Both the position numbers and the translations under genes were made by a program. Below the pieces are notes generated by a model that saw only the letters and a list, made by a program, of their open reading frames with translations, was not told the DNA's origin and searched no databases. A stretch of DNA of 64,000 nt from NCBI RefSeq assembly GCF_030580995.1, contig NZ_JAUQSZ010000001.1, forward strand, positions 124,001 through 188,000, given 5' to 3'. Every line of letters begins with the position of its first letter. Within the stretch, counting starts at the first letter, position 1. Shown here piece by piece: positions 26,464 to 37,379 of this stretch. Source of the DNA: Sphingomonas immobilis. Lineage in GTDB: Bacteria; Pseudomonadota; Alphaproteobacteria; Sphingomonadales; Sphingomonadaceae.

Positions 26464-28494
26464 TCAGAAGAGCTTCACTTCCGAAAGCCTGATCTGCGTG
26501 CCCGGCCGTTTCGTGAACACGACGCGAAGCCGCTGTGCCGAGACCGGTTGCCAGGCGCTTGCCGATGTCGTCACGGTGTGGCGCAGGCTGGTGGAGGACA
26601 GGTCGATCCATCCTTCCTTTGCCCAATATTGCAGCCGGTACGCGCTCGGTGGTGCGAACGTTCCACCCGCGAAGAACGACAGTTCCGCGCTGCGCAGCGA
26701 TACGGATTTGCCGAGATCGAGCGAGAACCATTCGGTCGCGCCCTTCGCGGTGGAGTCCCAGCCATTGGGGCTTTCGGGGAAGGACCAGAGGCGTCCGTCG
26801 ATGGCGTCATGGAGTTTCTCCGGGTCTCTCCCGCTCGACGCATCGGCGCGGGGAAAATCGGACCGGACCAGGTTCACCGCCAGATCCACCGGGCGTTCGA
26901 TCGCGCGATTGGTGCGCGGCTGCACCGTGACGGTCAGGCGGCCGGGCGTTTCGCGCTGGCCCGCCAGGACGCCATCCACATAGAGCCGCAGGCCCCTGCC
27001 GGCGCCGTAGCGGCTGCCGTCCTCGTCATAGAACACCGATACCAGCCGCCCGTGATAGGGCACGTCCTGCAGCGCGAAGTGGCGGATGCGGTCCTTGCCC
27101 TCAGTGGCGATCAGCGGGTCGACGGTGAGGTCGTCGCCGTCCGAAGGCCGCAAGCCCACCAGCCCGGTGATCACCAGATCGTCGAAGCCGCTGTGGAAAT
27201 AATGGTGGCTGCGCGCCAGCCCGACGATCGGCTTGCCGGTTTCGGGATCGTAATCCTCTTCGAGATCGAGCCGGTCGCCCTGCAGGTGGAGCCGGGCATA
27301 TTGGCGCAGCAGGCGCATGTAGTCCGCGCGGGTGACGGCCCCCTGCGGCGCATCGTGGAGCAGGTTCGCCATGCCCATCAGCACCTGCGTCGTCTGGAAC
27401 GGCCAGACGGGCCCGTTCCACTGGCACTCGCGCCCGCCGCTATCCTTGTCGTAGCGATACTGCCGCATGTAATATTGGTAGGAGGGTTCGACCGTGCGCA
27501 TCCCGGCCGCCCCCGCGAAACCCCGCGGCGAGAGCAGATGTTTCCACGCGGCGGTGTAGCGGGGATCGTCGACCAGCCCGAAGGTCCAGGGCAGATAGCC
27601 GACAAGTTCGCGCGCGCGGATCGGCTCCCAAGAGCGGACGTGCTCGTTGCCGACCTTGTAGCGATCGACGAAATGGCCGAGCGGAGCGCTCCACAGATCG
27701 GCAAGCATCCGCGCCTTCAGCCGCTCCGCGCGGCCGGCATAATCGGCGGCCACGGCATCTTCGCCGGCCAGCGCCGCGATCCGGGCGATGGCGCGGGCGT
27801 TGGCCGCCATGTAGCTGTTGATCGACGGGCGAAACGCATCGCCGCCGCGAAACCCGTCCTTGCCGCCCGAGGCGTCGATCGAGGAGACGGTATATTCGGT
27901 CGCGTCGAGCAGCGGCTCGATCCAGTAGAGGCCCTTCGCGACGTCGAAATGATCGTCCCACAGGCCGTAGACGTGCCGCATCGCGCCGAGGTGCCGCAGC
28001 GCGCCTGCGCGGTCGTGATCGACGAGATAGCGTGCCCAGACGGCGTCGGCGATGGCCTCGCTGAAATGCCGGTCGTTGCCGCCTTCGTCATAGAGGAAAT
28101 TGATGTAATCGTCGGCGAAGCGCCGGTCGCGCAACCAGCGTCCTTCGTAGAGGTGGAAACCGGTCGCGTCGTTGAGGCTGGCGTAGGGCTCGCGCTGCCA
28201 GCCGACATCGTCGAGGAACTCGGTGGTGATATAGCCCTTCGCGCCGAGATCGCGCTGGTGCGCGCGGAACACCTGCCAGCGGTAGTAATAGACCCGGTCG
28301 AGCAGCGGGTCCGAGCTTTCGAACAGCGGGATGTTGTCGACGTACCAGGCCGCGTCGCTGCCGTAGCGTTCGGCGAGGATCTTCGGCGCGTCGAGGCGCG
28401 TCGGCGGCGCGGGCGCCGCGGCGGCCAAAAAAACGGGCGCCGCGCACAACAGGAGAGTGCGCAGCGCCCGCAAGAGGTGTCCGGGTCCGCTCAC
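26464..28494 (-). CDS. Exported (alpha/alpha)6 glycoside hydrolase (MGH1/GH63-like) with C-terminal F5/8C-type domain
   Basis: About 676 residues. A GTG start at 28494 gives a signal peptide (LRALRTLLLCAAPVFLAAAA). The catalytic (alpha/alpha)6 barrel spans roughly residues 30-480. It carries CQWNGPVWPFQT, the NGPVWP hallmark of GH63/GH37/MGH1-type glycosidases, and LEEDYDPETGKP, where the E-x-x-Y-D-P-x-T-G pattern holds the expected catalytic base. The last ~120 residues (EKLHDAIDGRLWSFPESPNGW onward) resemble a discoidin/F5-8C sugar-binding domain. It is 37 bp downstream of a TonB receptor and within the arabinose region, so it likely trims imported oligosaccharides in the periplasm. The linkage cut is not predictable; start choice is moderately uncertain. 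Confidence 0.8.
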   Translation of the reverse strand: MSGPGHLLRALRTLLLCAAPVFLAAAAPAPPTRLDAPKILAERYGSDAAWYVDNIPLFESSDPLLDRVYYYRWQVFRAHQRDLGAKGYITTEFLDDVGWQREPYASLNDATGFHLYEGRWLRDRRFADDYINFLYDEGGNDRHFSEAIADAVWARYLVDHDRAGALRHLGAMRHVYGLWDDHFDVAKGLYWIEPLLDATEYTVSSIDASGGKDGFRGGDAFRPSINSYMAANARAIARIAALAGEDAVAADYAGRAERLKARMLADLWSAPLGHFVDRYKVGNEHVRSWEPIRARELVGYLPWTFGLVDDPRYTAAWKHLLSPRGFAGAAGMRTVEPSYQYYMRQYRYDKDSGGRECQWNGPVWPFQTTQVLMGMANLLHDAPQGAVTRADYMRLLRQYARLHLQGDRLDLEEDYDPETGKPIVGLARSHHYFHSGFDDLVITGLVGLRPSDGDDLTVDPLIATEGKDRIRHFALQDVPYHGRLVSVFYDEDGSRYGAGRGLRLYVDGVLAGQRETPGRLTVTVQPRTNRAIERPVDLAVNLVRSDFPRADASSGRDPEKLHDAIDGRLWSFPESPNGWDSTAKGATEWFSLDLGKSVSLRSAELSFFAGGTFAPPSAYRLQYWAKEGWIDLSSTSLRHTVTTSASAWQPVSAQRLRVVFTKRPGTQIRLSEVKLF

Positions 28495-28531
28495 AAGGGG
28501 AGGAGCAGCGGGGCCGGACGAGGAAACAGCA

Positions 28532-31339
28532 TCAGCGGAAGCCGTAGCGCACGCCGATCGCGAAGGTCCGGGCGAGGAGGGTGGTGCCGAGGTTGAAGCG
28601 CTCCGGCCCGCCGACATCGTCGAACTTGTAATAGGTCTGCTGCGTCGACTGAAGCAGGTTGACCGCATCGAAGGTGATGCCGAGCCGATCGGTGACGTTG
28701 TACGTCAACTGTACGTCGAGGCTGCTTTCCGGCGCGCGCCACACGCCGATCGGATTGGCGAACAGCCGTGCCTCGTTGTTGGCGAGAAATTCCTTGCGCC
28801 AGACGTAGGAGACGCGCGCGCCGACCGGGCCCTTATCGTACGCCAGCGTGGCATTGTACGAGAAGTTGGAGACGCCGAAGAACGCCGACTGGAACTGCCC
28901 GGTGAGATTGCCGGCGGAGTCGAACTGCGGGATGTTCTGGCTCGAATCGAGGAAGGTCGCGCTGCCCACGAAGCCGAGGCCGTCGAGCAGGCTCGGCAGG
29001 TAATGCGGGAAGTAGGTGACGCCGACCTCGATGCCCTTCAGCACGCCGTTGGATGCGTTGAGCGGGCGCGTGATCGCGAAGGTGTTGGTGGCGCCCGCGA
29101 CGATGCCGTTGTTGGGGATGGTCTCCAGCCGCGTGACCGGCACGACCAGCCCGTTGATCTCGCGACGGAAGCCCGTCACCGTGATCGCGCTGTCGCGGTC
29201 GAAATACCATTCTGCCGCGATGTCGAAGTTGCGCGACGTCGTCGGTTTGAGGTTGCCGGTGCCCGCCGAACCGCTGCCGTAGCCGACGTTGGTGAGATCG
29301 CCCGTCAGCGTGTAGTTCGGGTTGACGTCGGTGAAGTTCGGGCGGCGCAGCGTCTCGCCGTAGTTGAAGCGCAGCCGCAGCTTGTCGGTGATGGCGTAGC
29401 GGGCGGTGAAGCTCGGCAGGAACTTCTCCGCGCCGTTCGAGGCGTTGGTCTGCGCGAAATTGTTGTAGCGATCGAAGAACTTCGAATTGGTGTCGACCGT
29501 CACGAAGCGCACGCCGCCCTCCATCTGCAACGGGCGGCCGAACAGCGAGATCTCGGCATCGGCCTGCACATAGGCCGACAGCGTGATCTCATCGATGTCG
29601 AACACCGTGCCGAGCGTGAGCTGGTCCGAGGTCTTGAGGCCGTAGAGCGTGCGCACCTTGTCGGCATTGGCATAGACCCAATAGCCGTTGGCGAGCACCC
29701 AGCTCGTCGGGATATCGGCGCGGCCATCGAAGAAGCCCTTGTTGGTGAAGGCCGCATCCGCACCGAGCGAGGCGAGGCTGACGCCGAGGTTGCCGGCATC
29801 CTGCGACCGTACCGCCGTCGAGGCCTTGCGGTCATCGAAGCGGAAGCCGCCCTTGATGCGGCGCAGGAAGCCGTCGTCCCACGTATATTCGCCGTCGATC
29901 GTGCCGGTGATCGCGCTGCCCTTGTCGCGCTGGGCGTTGTCGTAGAGCTGGGCGACGTTCCACACGCTCGGGTCCGCCAGCAGCGCGTCGTTGGCGAAGT
30001 GATAGGAGGGGATGCCGCCGCCGGCGTTGAAATCGACGTTGATCGTGTCCGCCACACGGTCGGTACGCATCGCGATGAACGACGTATTGTAGGTGCTGGT
30101 CTGGTAGGCGAGATCGGCGACGATCTTGCCGTGCGTGCCGACGTCCCATTTGCCGTTCAGCGCGTAGACGAAGCTGTCGGTCTTGTTCTGCGTATAGTCG
30201 CCGCTGTTGAAGCCGTACACGCTGTTGGCGACGCGCGACTTCACGATGTTGGTGCCGTCGTACAGCGTCGGCTGCTGCGCGTTCGCCCAGAAATCGACGA
30301 AGCTGAACTGCAGGCTGTTGAAGGTGTTGCCGCGGAAGCCCGAGTAGAACACTTCGGCGGTGTAGACGCTGCTGCTGTTGGGTGCCCATTGCAGGGCGAC
30401 GTTGAACGAGGGGCGCACGCGCTCGCCGTACAGATCCGAGCTGAACACCGCGTCGCGCGAAAGATAATAGGGCGTGGCGACGCCATTGTTGATGAGCGTC
30501 GAGCCAGCCGCCGTCGGCAGGCCGCGATCGAGGCCGACCTGCCAGTTGGGCGGGCTCTTGCCGTCAGGGAAGATGCGCTCGAACGGGGCGAGGCCCGATC
30601 CGGCGGGCGGGTTCAGCGTCGCGAACGGTACGAGCGCGCCCGCCGTCGTCGTCATGTCGCGGTAGTTGGTCTTGCTGTAGCTGCCGTTCACCAGGATGCC
30701 GATATCGCCGATCCCGGTTTCCCAGCGGTCGCTGACGAGCAGGGCGGCGTTCGGATTGAAGGTATCCGCCTGCTGGTTGTAGATGCCGCGCGCGAGGCCG
30801 GAGATGGCGAAGCCCTTGAAATCGAATGGGCGGCGCGTCTTGACGTCGACCTGGCCGGCGAGGCCGGTTTCGATCTGGTCGGCCGAGCGCGTCTTGTAGA
30901 CGTCGACCTGCTTGATGAGGTTCGCCGAGATATCCTGCAGCGAGAAGGACTGGCCCGCCGCGGTGAAGATGTTGCGGCCGTTGAGCGTGGTGAGCGCGTC
31001 GGGCAGGCCGCGGATCGAGATGCCCGCCGCTTCGCCGCCGCTGCGGTTTGTCACCTGGATGCCGGTGACGCGCTGGAGCGCCTCGATGACGTTGTTGTCG
31101 GGCAGCTTGCCGACGTCTTCCGCGACGATCGAATCGATGATCTGCGTCGAATCCTTGCGGACGTTGAGCGCGCCGACGATCGAGGCGCGGACGCCGTGGA
31201 CGACAATGTCCGGCGCGTTGTCGTCGGTGGATTCCGCCGTCTGCGGAGGAGTCGATTGCGCCATCGCCGGTGCCGCCGCGAGCAGCGACAGCAGGGAAAC
31301 CGAGCACAGGATTACGGGCTTCATCGCCATTAGAAACAT
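28532..31339 (-). CDS. TonB-dependent receptor of the arabinose/arabinoglycan region
   Basis: About 935 residues, in the size class of oligosaccharide TonB receptors. The signal peptide (MAMKPVILCSVSLLSLL, ending AMAQS) is followed by PDIVVHGVRASI, a TonB box, and a plug with SIVAEDVGKLPDNNVIEALQ, the sequence typical of the sphingomonad/Xanthomonas carbohydrate-type receptors. The protein ends GVRYGFR. The ATG at 31339 has AGGA six bases upstream; nearby ATGs at 31345, 31330 and 31324 are alternatives. It precedes the MGH1-like glycosidase as a two-gene unit. A FadR-type operator candidate lies 31 bp upstream, so import of arabinose-containing oligosaccharides is a reasonable inference. Confidence 0.9.
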   Translation of the reverse strand: MFLMAMKPVILCSVSLLSLLAAAPAMAQSTPPQTAESTDDNAPDIVVHGVRASIVGALNVRKDSTQIIDSIVAEDVGKLPDNNVIEALQRVTGIQVTNRSGGEAAGISIRGLPDALTTLNGRNIFTAAGQSFSLQDISANLIKQVDVYKTRSADQIETGLAGQVDVKTRRPFDFKGFAISGLARGIYNQQADTFNPNAALLVSDRWETGIGDIGILVNGSYSKTNYRDMTTTAGALVPFATLNPPAGSGLAPFERIFPDGKSPPNWQVGLDRGLPTAAGSTLINNGVATPYYLSRDAVFSSDLYGERVRPSFNVALQWAPNSSSVYTAEVFYSGFRGNTFNSLQFSFVDFWANAQQPTLYDGTNIVKSRVANSVYGFNSGDYTQNKTDSFVYALNGKWDVGTHGKIVADLAYQTSTYNTSFIAMRTDRVADTINVDFNAGGGIPSYHFANDALLADPSVWNVAQLYDNAQRDKGSAITGTIDGEYTWDDGFLRRIKGGFRFDDRKASTAVRSQDAGNLGVSLASLGADAAFTNKGFFDGRADIPTSWVLANGYWVYANADKVRTLYGLKTSDQLTLGTVFDIDEITLSAYVQADAEISLFGRPLQMEGGVRFVTVDTNSKFFDRYNNFAQTNASNGAEKFLPSFTARYAITDKLRLRFNYGETLRRPNFTDVNPNYTLTGDLTNVGYGSGSAGTGNLKPTTSRNFDIAAEWYFDRDSAITVTGFRREINGLVVPVTRLETIPNNGIVAGATNTFAITRPLNASNGVLKGIEVGVTYFPHYLPSLLDGLGFVGSATFLDSSQNIPQFDSAGNLTGQFQSAFFGVSNFSYNATLAYDKGPVGARVSYVWRKEFLANNEARLFANPIGVWRAPESSLDVQLTYNVTDRLGITFDAVNLLQSTQQTYYKFDDVGGPERFNLGTTLLARTFAIGVRYGFR

Positions 31340-31369
31340 CCCCATTCCTAGCCGTTCGTGTGCGGCTAT

Positions 31370-31380
31370 TAGTCCTACAA
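31370..31380 (-). promoter_or_regulatory. Candidate FadR-type operator upstream of the arabinoglycan TBDR
   Basis: On the minus strand the site reads TTGTAGGACTA, an exact match to the FadR-subfamily pattern TNGTNNNACNA. It differs at a single position from the site at 42317-42327. It is 31 bp upstream of the proposed receptor start. Confidence 0.5.
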
Positions 31381-31508
31381 ATCAAATGCAGCTTTGGCAT
31401 CGAGTCTGCGATGCGTCAAGCCGATACCGCCGTGTTCGCGCGGGCATTGGCAGAAATTCGTGCCGAGCGATGCCAGAAAGGCACAGATCATCACTGAACA
31501 AGTAAGAG

Positions 31509-32858
31509 TTATAGAGCGACCTCAGGCGTGATCTTCAGCAGCGCCGTACCGTGCGGGGGCAGATCGCGCGCGACGGTATCCCGCATCGTCATCGCGGGCC
31601 CGCCGGTCCACAGATCGCGCGCCGATGCGGACGCGGGCATCCCGATTTCCCGCAGCGGCAGCGCCACCCGCCGGATAGTGTCGCTCGTGTTGAAGAGGGC
31701 GACATAACGGTCCGCATCCTCGGCCCGCGCAGACCACACGCGCGTGCCGTCCGCGACGAAATGCGGGCGGTTGCCGCTGCTCGCCTGGTTGACCGAGATC
31801 ACCGCGCGGTTGGTCAGCAGCGCGAGTGTCGCCGCGTCGAGATGGCGCAGATCGCCGCCCATGATCAGCGGCGACCGGGCGATCGCCCACAGGGTCATCA
31901 GCGTACGCTGTTCGTCGGGCGTGAATTTCGTGTCGCGCGCGCCCATCGCGATGCGGCCGAGCGGCAGCATGTCGGCATCGGGCCAGTGCCCGCCGCCGAT
32001 GTGCGGGCTCCAGTTCTCCAGCCGCGTGAACTGCGCCTCCAGCAGTTTCCAGTCGTCCCAGAAATCGTCGGAGATGCGCCACATCTCGGCATGGCGGCGG
32101 ACATGATCGGCGCGCACGACCGGCGTCTCGCCGGGCGACAGGCTGAGGATCATCGGCCGGCCGCAGCGGCGGATCGCCAGCGCGATGGCCTCGATCTCCG
32201 CCGCGTGCGCGTCATAGGGGCGGCTCATGTCGTCGACCTTGACGAAATCCACGCCCCAGCGCGCATATTCGGCGAACACGCCGTCGTAATAGGCCTGCGC
32301 GCCGGGCTTGCGCATATCGACGCCGTACATATCGACGTTCCACGAGCAGATGCTGTTCGTGTCGGCGATGTCGCGCGCGCGGTAGGACGTGCCGGCGAGC
32401 GGCAGGTTGGCGGCGACCGCCGCGCGCGGGATGCCGCGCATGCGGTGGATGCCGAATTTCAATCCCAGCGCGTGGACCTGGGCTGCGAGCGGCGCGAAGC
32501 CCTTGCCGCCTGCGCTCGACGGAAAGCGCACCGGATCGGGCTGGAAGCGCCCGAAAGCGTCCATCACCGGCACGATATCGGCGTTGTAATCATAACCCTT
32601 GGCGCGCGGATCGTACCATTGATGATCGACCGTGAAGATCGAATAGCCCGCCGGCAGCAGCTTTTCCGCCATGATGCGCGCGGTCTCGATCGCCTGCGCC
32701 TCGGTGATCGTCACCGCGAAGCTGTTCCAGCTGTTCCAGCCCATCGGCGGCGTCGGCGCGAGCGCGGCCGTCGCAGGGACTTTCGCGCCGGCAAGCGCGG
32801 GCAACACCGCGCCTGCCGCGCCCGCTGCGAGCAGCGTGCGGCGGTCGATGCCGCTCAA
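31509..32858 (-). CDS. GH27 glycoside hydrolase (alpha-galactosidase or beta-L-arabinopyranosidase)
   Basis: 449-residue retaining (beta/alpha)8 glycosidase with a Tat-like leader (SGIDRRTLLAAGAAGAVLP). TPPMGWNSWNSF marks the GH27/GH36 barrel entry. The nucleophile is Asp209 in DFVKVDD, and the acid/base is in RISDDFWDDW (Asp264 or 265). A C-terminal beta domain starts near residue 370. GH27 contains alpha-galactosidases and beta-L-arabinopyranosidases, which act on enantiomer-like arrangements of the same ring; the surrounding arabinose genes make the second activity worth testing. The start is TTG, whose last bases overlap the TGA stop of the upstream GH43 gene, so it is the last gene of a coupled operon. 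Confidence 0.9.
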   Translation of the reverse strand: MSGIDRRTLLAAGAAGAVLPALAGAKVPATAALAPTPPMGWNSWNSFAVTITEAQAIETARIMAEKLLPAGYSIFTVDHQWYDPRAKGYDYNADIVPVMDAFGRFQPDPVRFPSSAGGKGFAPLAAQVHALGLKFGIHRMRGIPRAAVAANLPLAGTSYRARDIADTNSICSWNVDMYGVDMRKPGAQAYYDGVFAEYARWGVDFVKVDDMSRPYDAHAAEIEAIALAIRRCGRPMILSLSPGETPVVRADHVRRHAEMWRISDDFWDDWKLLEAQFTRLENWSPHIGGGHWPDADMLPLGRIAMGARDTKFTPDEQRTLMTLWAIARSPLIMGGDLRHLDAATLALLTNRAVISVNQASSGNRPHFVADGTRVWSARAEDADRYVALFNTSDTIRRVALPLREIGMPASASARDLWTGGPAMTMRDTVARDLPPHGTALLKITPEVAL

Positions 32859-33892
32859 AGCAGGCGGCCGTTGGCGACGGGCTCGCCGAATACGGGCGTG
32901 CCGTCGGCGGCGTAGCGGAAGCGCTGCATCCGCGTGTGGCGGTTGGGATCGAACAGCGGATCGCCGCTGATCTTGGCATAATCGCGTGCATGATAGACCA
33001 GCACGTCGCGGCCACGCTCGTCGGTGGTGAAGCTGTTGTGGCCGGGGCCGAACACTTTATGCGCGGGCGACGACTGGAACACCGGCACCGGCGACTTCGT
33101 CCAGTTGGCGGCATCCATGATGTCGCCGTCGGCGGGCGCGGTCAGCATGCCCATGCAATAGCGATCGTCGGTCGCGCTCGCCGAATAGGTCATGAACAGG
33201 CGGCCGTTGCGTTCGAGCACGGCGGGTGCCTCTGCGACCTTGAAGCCGCGCACTTCCCAGTCGAGCGTCGGCACGGTGAGGCGCACCTGCTTTGCCGCCA
33301 GCGTCAGCGGCGTCGCGAGCGGGGCGAGATAGAGATTCGAATTGGTCTCGATGCCCGGCTCGCGCTGCGCCCAGGCGAGATAGCGTGTGCCCTTGTGGAC
33401 GAAGCTGGTGCTGTCGAGCGTGAAGCTGTCCCACGCCGTCTGCAACTGGCCGAGCACCGACCAGGCCCCGGTCATCGGATCCTTGCCGTCGCAGGCGACC
33501 GCATAGGTGCGGATGCGGAACACATCCTCGCCGCCGCCGCTCGGCCCCGCCGCGAAGTACATGATCCAGCGCCCGTCGATCAGATGCAGTTCAGGCGCCC
33601 AGAGGAAGCCCGACATCGGGCCGGATTTCTCGTGCCGCCACAGCACGCGCTCGGTGGCGGTGGAGAGCCCCTCGAGCGTCTTCGAACGGCGCAGCACGAG
33701 CCGGTCGTATTCGGGCACGGAGCCGGTCATGTAATACCAGCCGTCGGTATGGCGGAACACCTGCGCGTCGGCGCGCTGACGCACCACCGGGTTGACGATG
33801 GCGGGTACGGCCGCGCCCTTTTTCGCGAGCGCGGGGGTGGCGGCGAGCGCCGTGGCGCCGGCGACGAAAGCGCGTCTGGTGAAATCGGTCAT
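32855..33892 (-). CDS. GH43 family glycosidase, Tat-exported (probable alpha-L-arabinofuranosidase)
   Basis: 345 residues. The N-terminus TDFTRRAFVAGATALA is a good twin-arginine signal. The five-bladed propeller carries the three GH43 acidic residues in expected order: the base in QRADAQVF (Asp42), the pKa-modulating Asp in TLDSTSFVHKG, and the general acid Glu in KVAEAPAVLERNG. Inverting hydrolysis of arabinose or xylose side chains is the usual role in this family. It starts 2 bp after the stop of the upstream GH43 gene and overlaps the downstream GH27 gene by 4 nt, so it is co-translated with both. Confidence 0.88.
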   Translation of the reverse strand: MTDFTRRAFVAGATALAATPALAKKGAAVPAIVNPVVRQRADAQVFRHTDGWYYMTGSVPEYDRLVLRRSKTLEGLSTATERVLWRHEKSGPMSGFLWAPELHLIDGRWIMYFAAGPSGGGEDVFRIRTYAVACDGKDPMTGAWSVLGQLQTAWDSFTLDSTSFVHKGTRYLAWAQREPGIETNSNLYLAPLATPLTLAAKQVRLTVPTLDWEVRGFKVAEAPAVLERNGRLFMTYSASATDDRYCMGMLTAPADGDIMDAANWTKSPVPVFQSSPAHKVFGPGHNSFTTDERGRDVLVYHARDYAKISGDPLFDPNRHTRMQRFRYAADGTPVFGEPVANGRLL

Positions 33893-33894
33893 GC

Positions 33895-34877
33895 TCAATC
33901 CTCCGCTGTCGGCCAGCCGTCCGCGCCCCACCGCACACGGGCGATGCGGAGCGTCGGCGTACCTTTGTTGTCCTTGTCGTAGGCATGGTAGACGACGTAA
34001 TCGGTGCCGTCCGTATCGTGCAGCCAGCCGGCGTGGCCGGGGCCGCGAAAGCGATCCTTCTCGGGCAGATCGGCGCGCAGGAACACGCTGCCGCCGCCAG
34101 CCATCATGCTGCTGCCGTCCTTGCCGAGATAGGGCCCGGTAATCGCCTTCGAACGGCCGATAACGGTATAATAGGTGCTCTGCGCGCCCTTGCAGCAATA
34201 GTCGTAGGAGGCGATCAGCCAGTAATAGCCGCCGTGATCGACGATGAAGGGCGCCTCGACCGGGGCGGGGGCTCCGGCGGGGGCGGGGCGCCGCGCGATG
34301 GAAATCGGCGCGGCCTTGGGATCGAGCGGCTTGCCCGTTGCGGGATCGAGCCGGAACAGCTTCAGTCCGCTCCAGAAGCTGCCGAGCGACAGCCATTGGC
34401 GGCCTTGGCGATCGACGATCAGATTGGGATCGATCGCGTTGAAATCGCTCTCTTTGGTCGACATCAGCACGAGCCCGTCGTCGCGCCAGCCGTAGCCGGG
34501 CGCCTTGGGGTCGAGTGTCGGACTGGTCAGCAGTCCGATCGCCGAGCGGTTCGATCCGAAGGTCGAGACGGCATAGTAAAGCCGCCAGCGCCCGTTCACG
34601 AAAGATATGTCGGGCGCCCAATAATCGCCGCTGCCCGGCACCGCCTGCTTGGTCCAGGCGGGAAGCATCTCGATCACCTTTGGCGCAGCGCTCCAGTAGA
34701 CGAGATCGGGCGAGGTGCGAACGCCGCCGCCGGTGGTGAATACATAATAGGTGCCGCCCTCGCGCGCGATGACGGGATCGTGGACGGGGGTGATGTCGCC
34801 CGCCAGCCGGTCGTTGAGCGTCTCCCCCGAAGCGGCGGAGACGCTCAGCAACAGCGCGGCGAGGGCGGCGAGGCGCT

Positions 34878-34881
<4 letters not shown>
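33895..34881 (-). CDS. GH43 arabinan endo-1,5-alpha-L-arabinanase-like
   Basis: 328-residue secreted five-bladed beta-propeller enzyme. A Sec signal peptide (MKRLAALAALLLSVSAASG) precedes VHDPVIAREGGTYYVF, with the catalytic base Asp35. DFNAIDPNLIVD supplies the pKa-modulating Asp151, and APVEAPFIVDHGGYYWL the general acid Glu209. WAPDISFVNGRWRLYYAVST and GSFWSGL are characteristic of endo-1,5-alpha-L-arabinanases, which cut the arabinan backbone of pectin. It overlaps the upstream GH51 gene by 4 nt (ATGA). It would release arabino-oligosaccharides for the GH51 and second GH43 enzymes. Confidence 0.9.
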
Positions 34882-36437
<1,556 letters not shown>

Positions 36438-36451
36438 GTGCGTCTCTCCCT

Positions 36452-37378
36452 TTATTCGTTGAACGGCTCGACGATTTCCCGCTTGGCGCGCAGGAAAGCG
36501 TCGGCGACCAGCTTCAGCGGGCTGGTATCGACATCGCTCCTGCCCGTGCGGATCAGCGTGGCGAAGCGTGCATAGAGGCCGGCATATTCGCGGTCCTCGC
36601 TATGTTCGGTGCCGCTCGGCAGCGTCAGCACGGAGCCGCCGCGCGACAGCTTGAGTGTGCCGGCGTCGGTCTCGACCGTGATGTCCCAGCTCTGCGGGCC
36701 GGTCTGGCGCCAGTCGAGATCCATCGTGATCTTCGTGCCGGCCGTGTCGCAGAATACGAGATCGGCGGCGATCGGGGCCGAGCGGTTCTCGGGCCGCTGC
36801 AGCACGCCGCGCCGCAGGAAGAAGGGGCGGGGCAGGATATGCGTCGCGATCGACAGCGCGTTGATGCCGGGATCGAATACGCCGAGGCCGCCGGGTTCCC
36901 AGATCCACGCCTGTCCGGGGTGCCAGACGCGCACGTCCTCGCGCCAGACGATCGCGACCGAGGTGACGTGGCGATCGGCGAGCCATGCGCGCGCCGGGGC
37001 GACGCCCGCCGCGAAGCGCGAGTGCCACGCCGCGAACAGCGACGCGCCCGCGCGCCGTGCGCGCTCGGTCAGCGCGTCGACTTCCGAGAGCGTCGCGCCG
37101 GGCGGCTTTTCGAGAAACACGTGGACGCCGCGCGTCAGCGCCATCTTGGCGAGATCGTAGCGCACCTGCGGCGGGGTGCAGAGCGCGACGGCATCGACCG
37201 CCGGCCCCTTGGCGAGCAGATCCTCAAGGCTTTCGAGGTGCGGCACGCCGTCGATGCCCTTGTCATGCGGACTGACGGTCGCGGCGAGGCTGAAGGCGGT
37301 GTCGCCGGCGATGGCGGGCAGATGCTGGTCGCGGGCGATCTTGCCCATGCCGACCACGGCGATGCGGATCGGGTCCAA
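36452..37378 (-). CDS. araA: Gfo/Idh/MocA dehydrogenase, probable L-arabinose 1-dehydrogenase
   Basis: 308-residue NAD(P)-dependent oxidoreductase. The N-terminal Rossmann motif is VVGMGKIARDQHLPAI, and the family's catalytic lysine lies in HVFLEKPPGATLSEV (Lys91). Length and these motifs fit the Azospirillum-type L-arabinose/D-galactose 1-dehydrogenases, which make L-arabinono-1,4-lactone, the first step of oxidative arabinose degradation. The start is TTG at 37378, one base after the AraD1 stop; no ATG is available nearby. Neighbouring lactonase, dehydratase and semialdehyde dehydrogenase genes support the role. Here araA means the dehydrogenase, not the E. coli isomerase. D-galactose or D-fucose oxidation may be side activities. 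Confidence 0.82.
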   Translation of the reverse strand: MDPIRIAVVGMGKIARDQHLPAIAGDTAFSLAATVSPHDKGIDGVPHLESLEDLLAKGPAVDAVALCTPPQVRYDLAKMALTRGVHVFLEKPPGATLSEVDALTERARRAGASLFAAWHSRFAAGVAPARAWLADRHVTSVAIVWREDVRVWHPGQAWIWEPGGLGVFDPGINALSIATHILPRPFFLRRGVLQRPENRSAPIAADLVFCDTAGTKITMDLDWRQTGPQSWDITVETDAGTLKLSRGGSVLTLPSGTEHSEDREYAGLYARFATLIRTGRSDVDTSPLKLVADAFLRAKREIVEPFNE

Positions 37379-37379
37379 C

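Noticed and set aside
28457-31333. A 958-codon plus-strand frame over the arabinoglycan TBDR
   Set aside because: Low-complexity Arg/Ala/Glu/Val translation mirrored from the receptor's codons; no recognisable domain.
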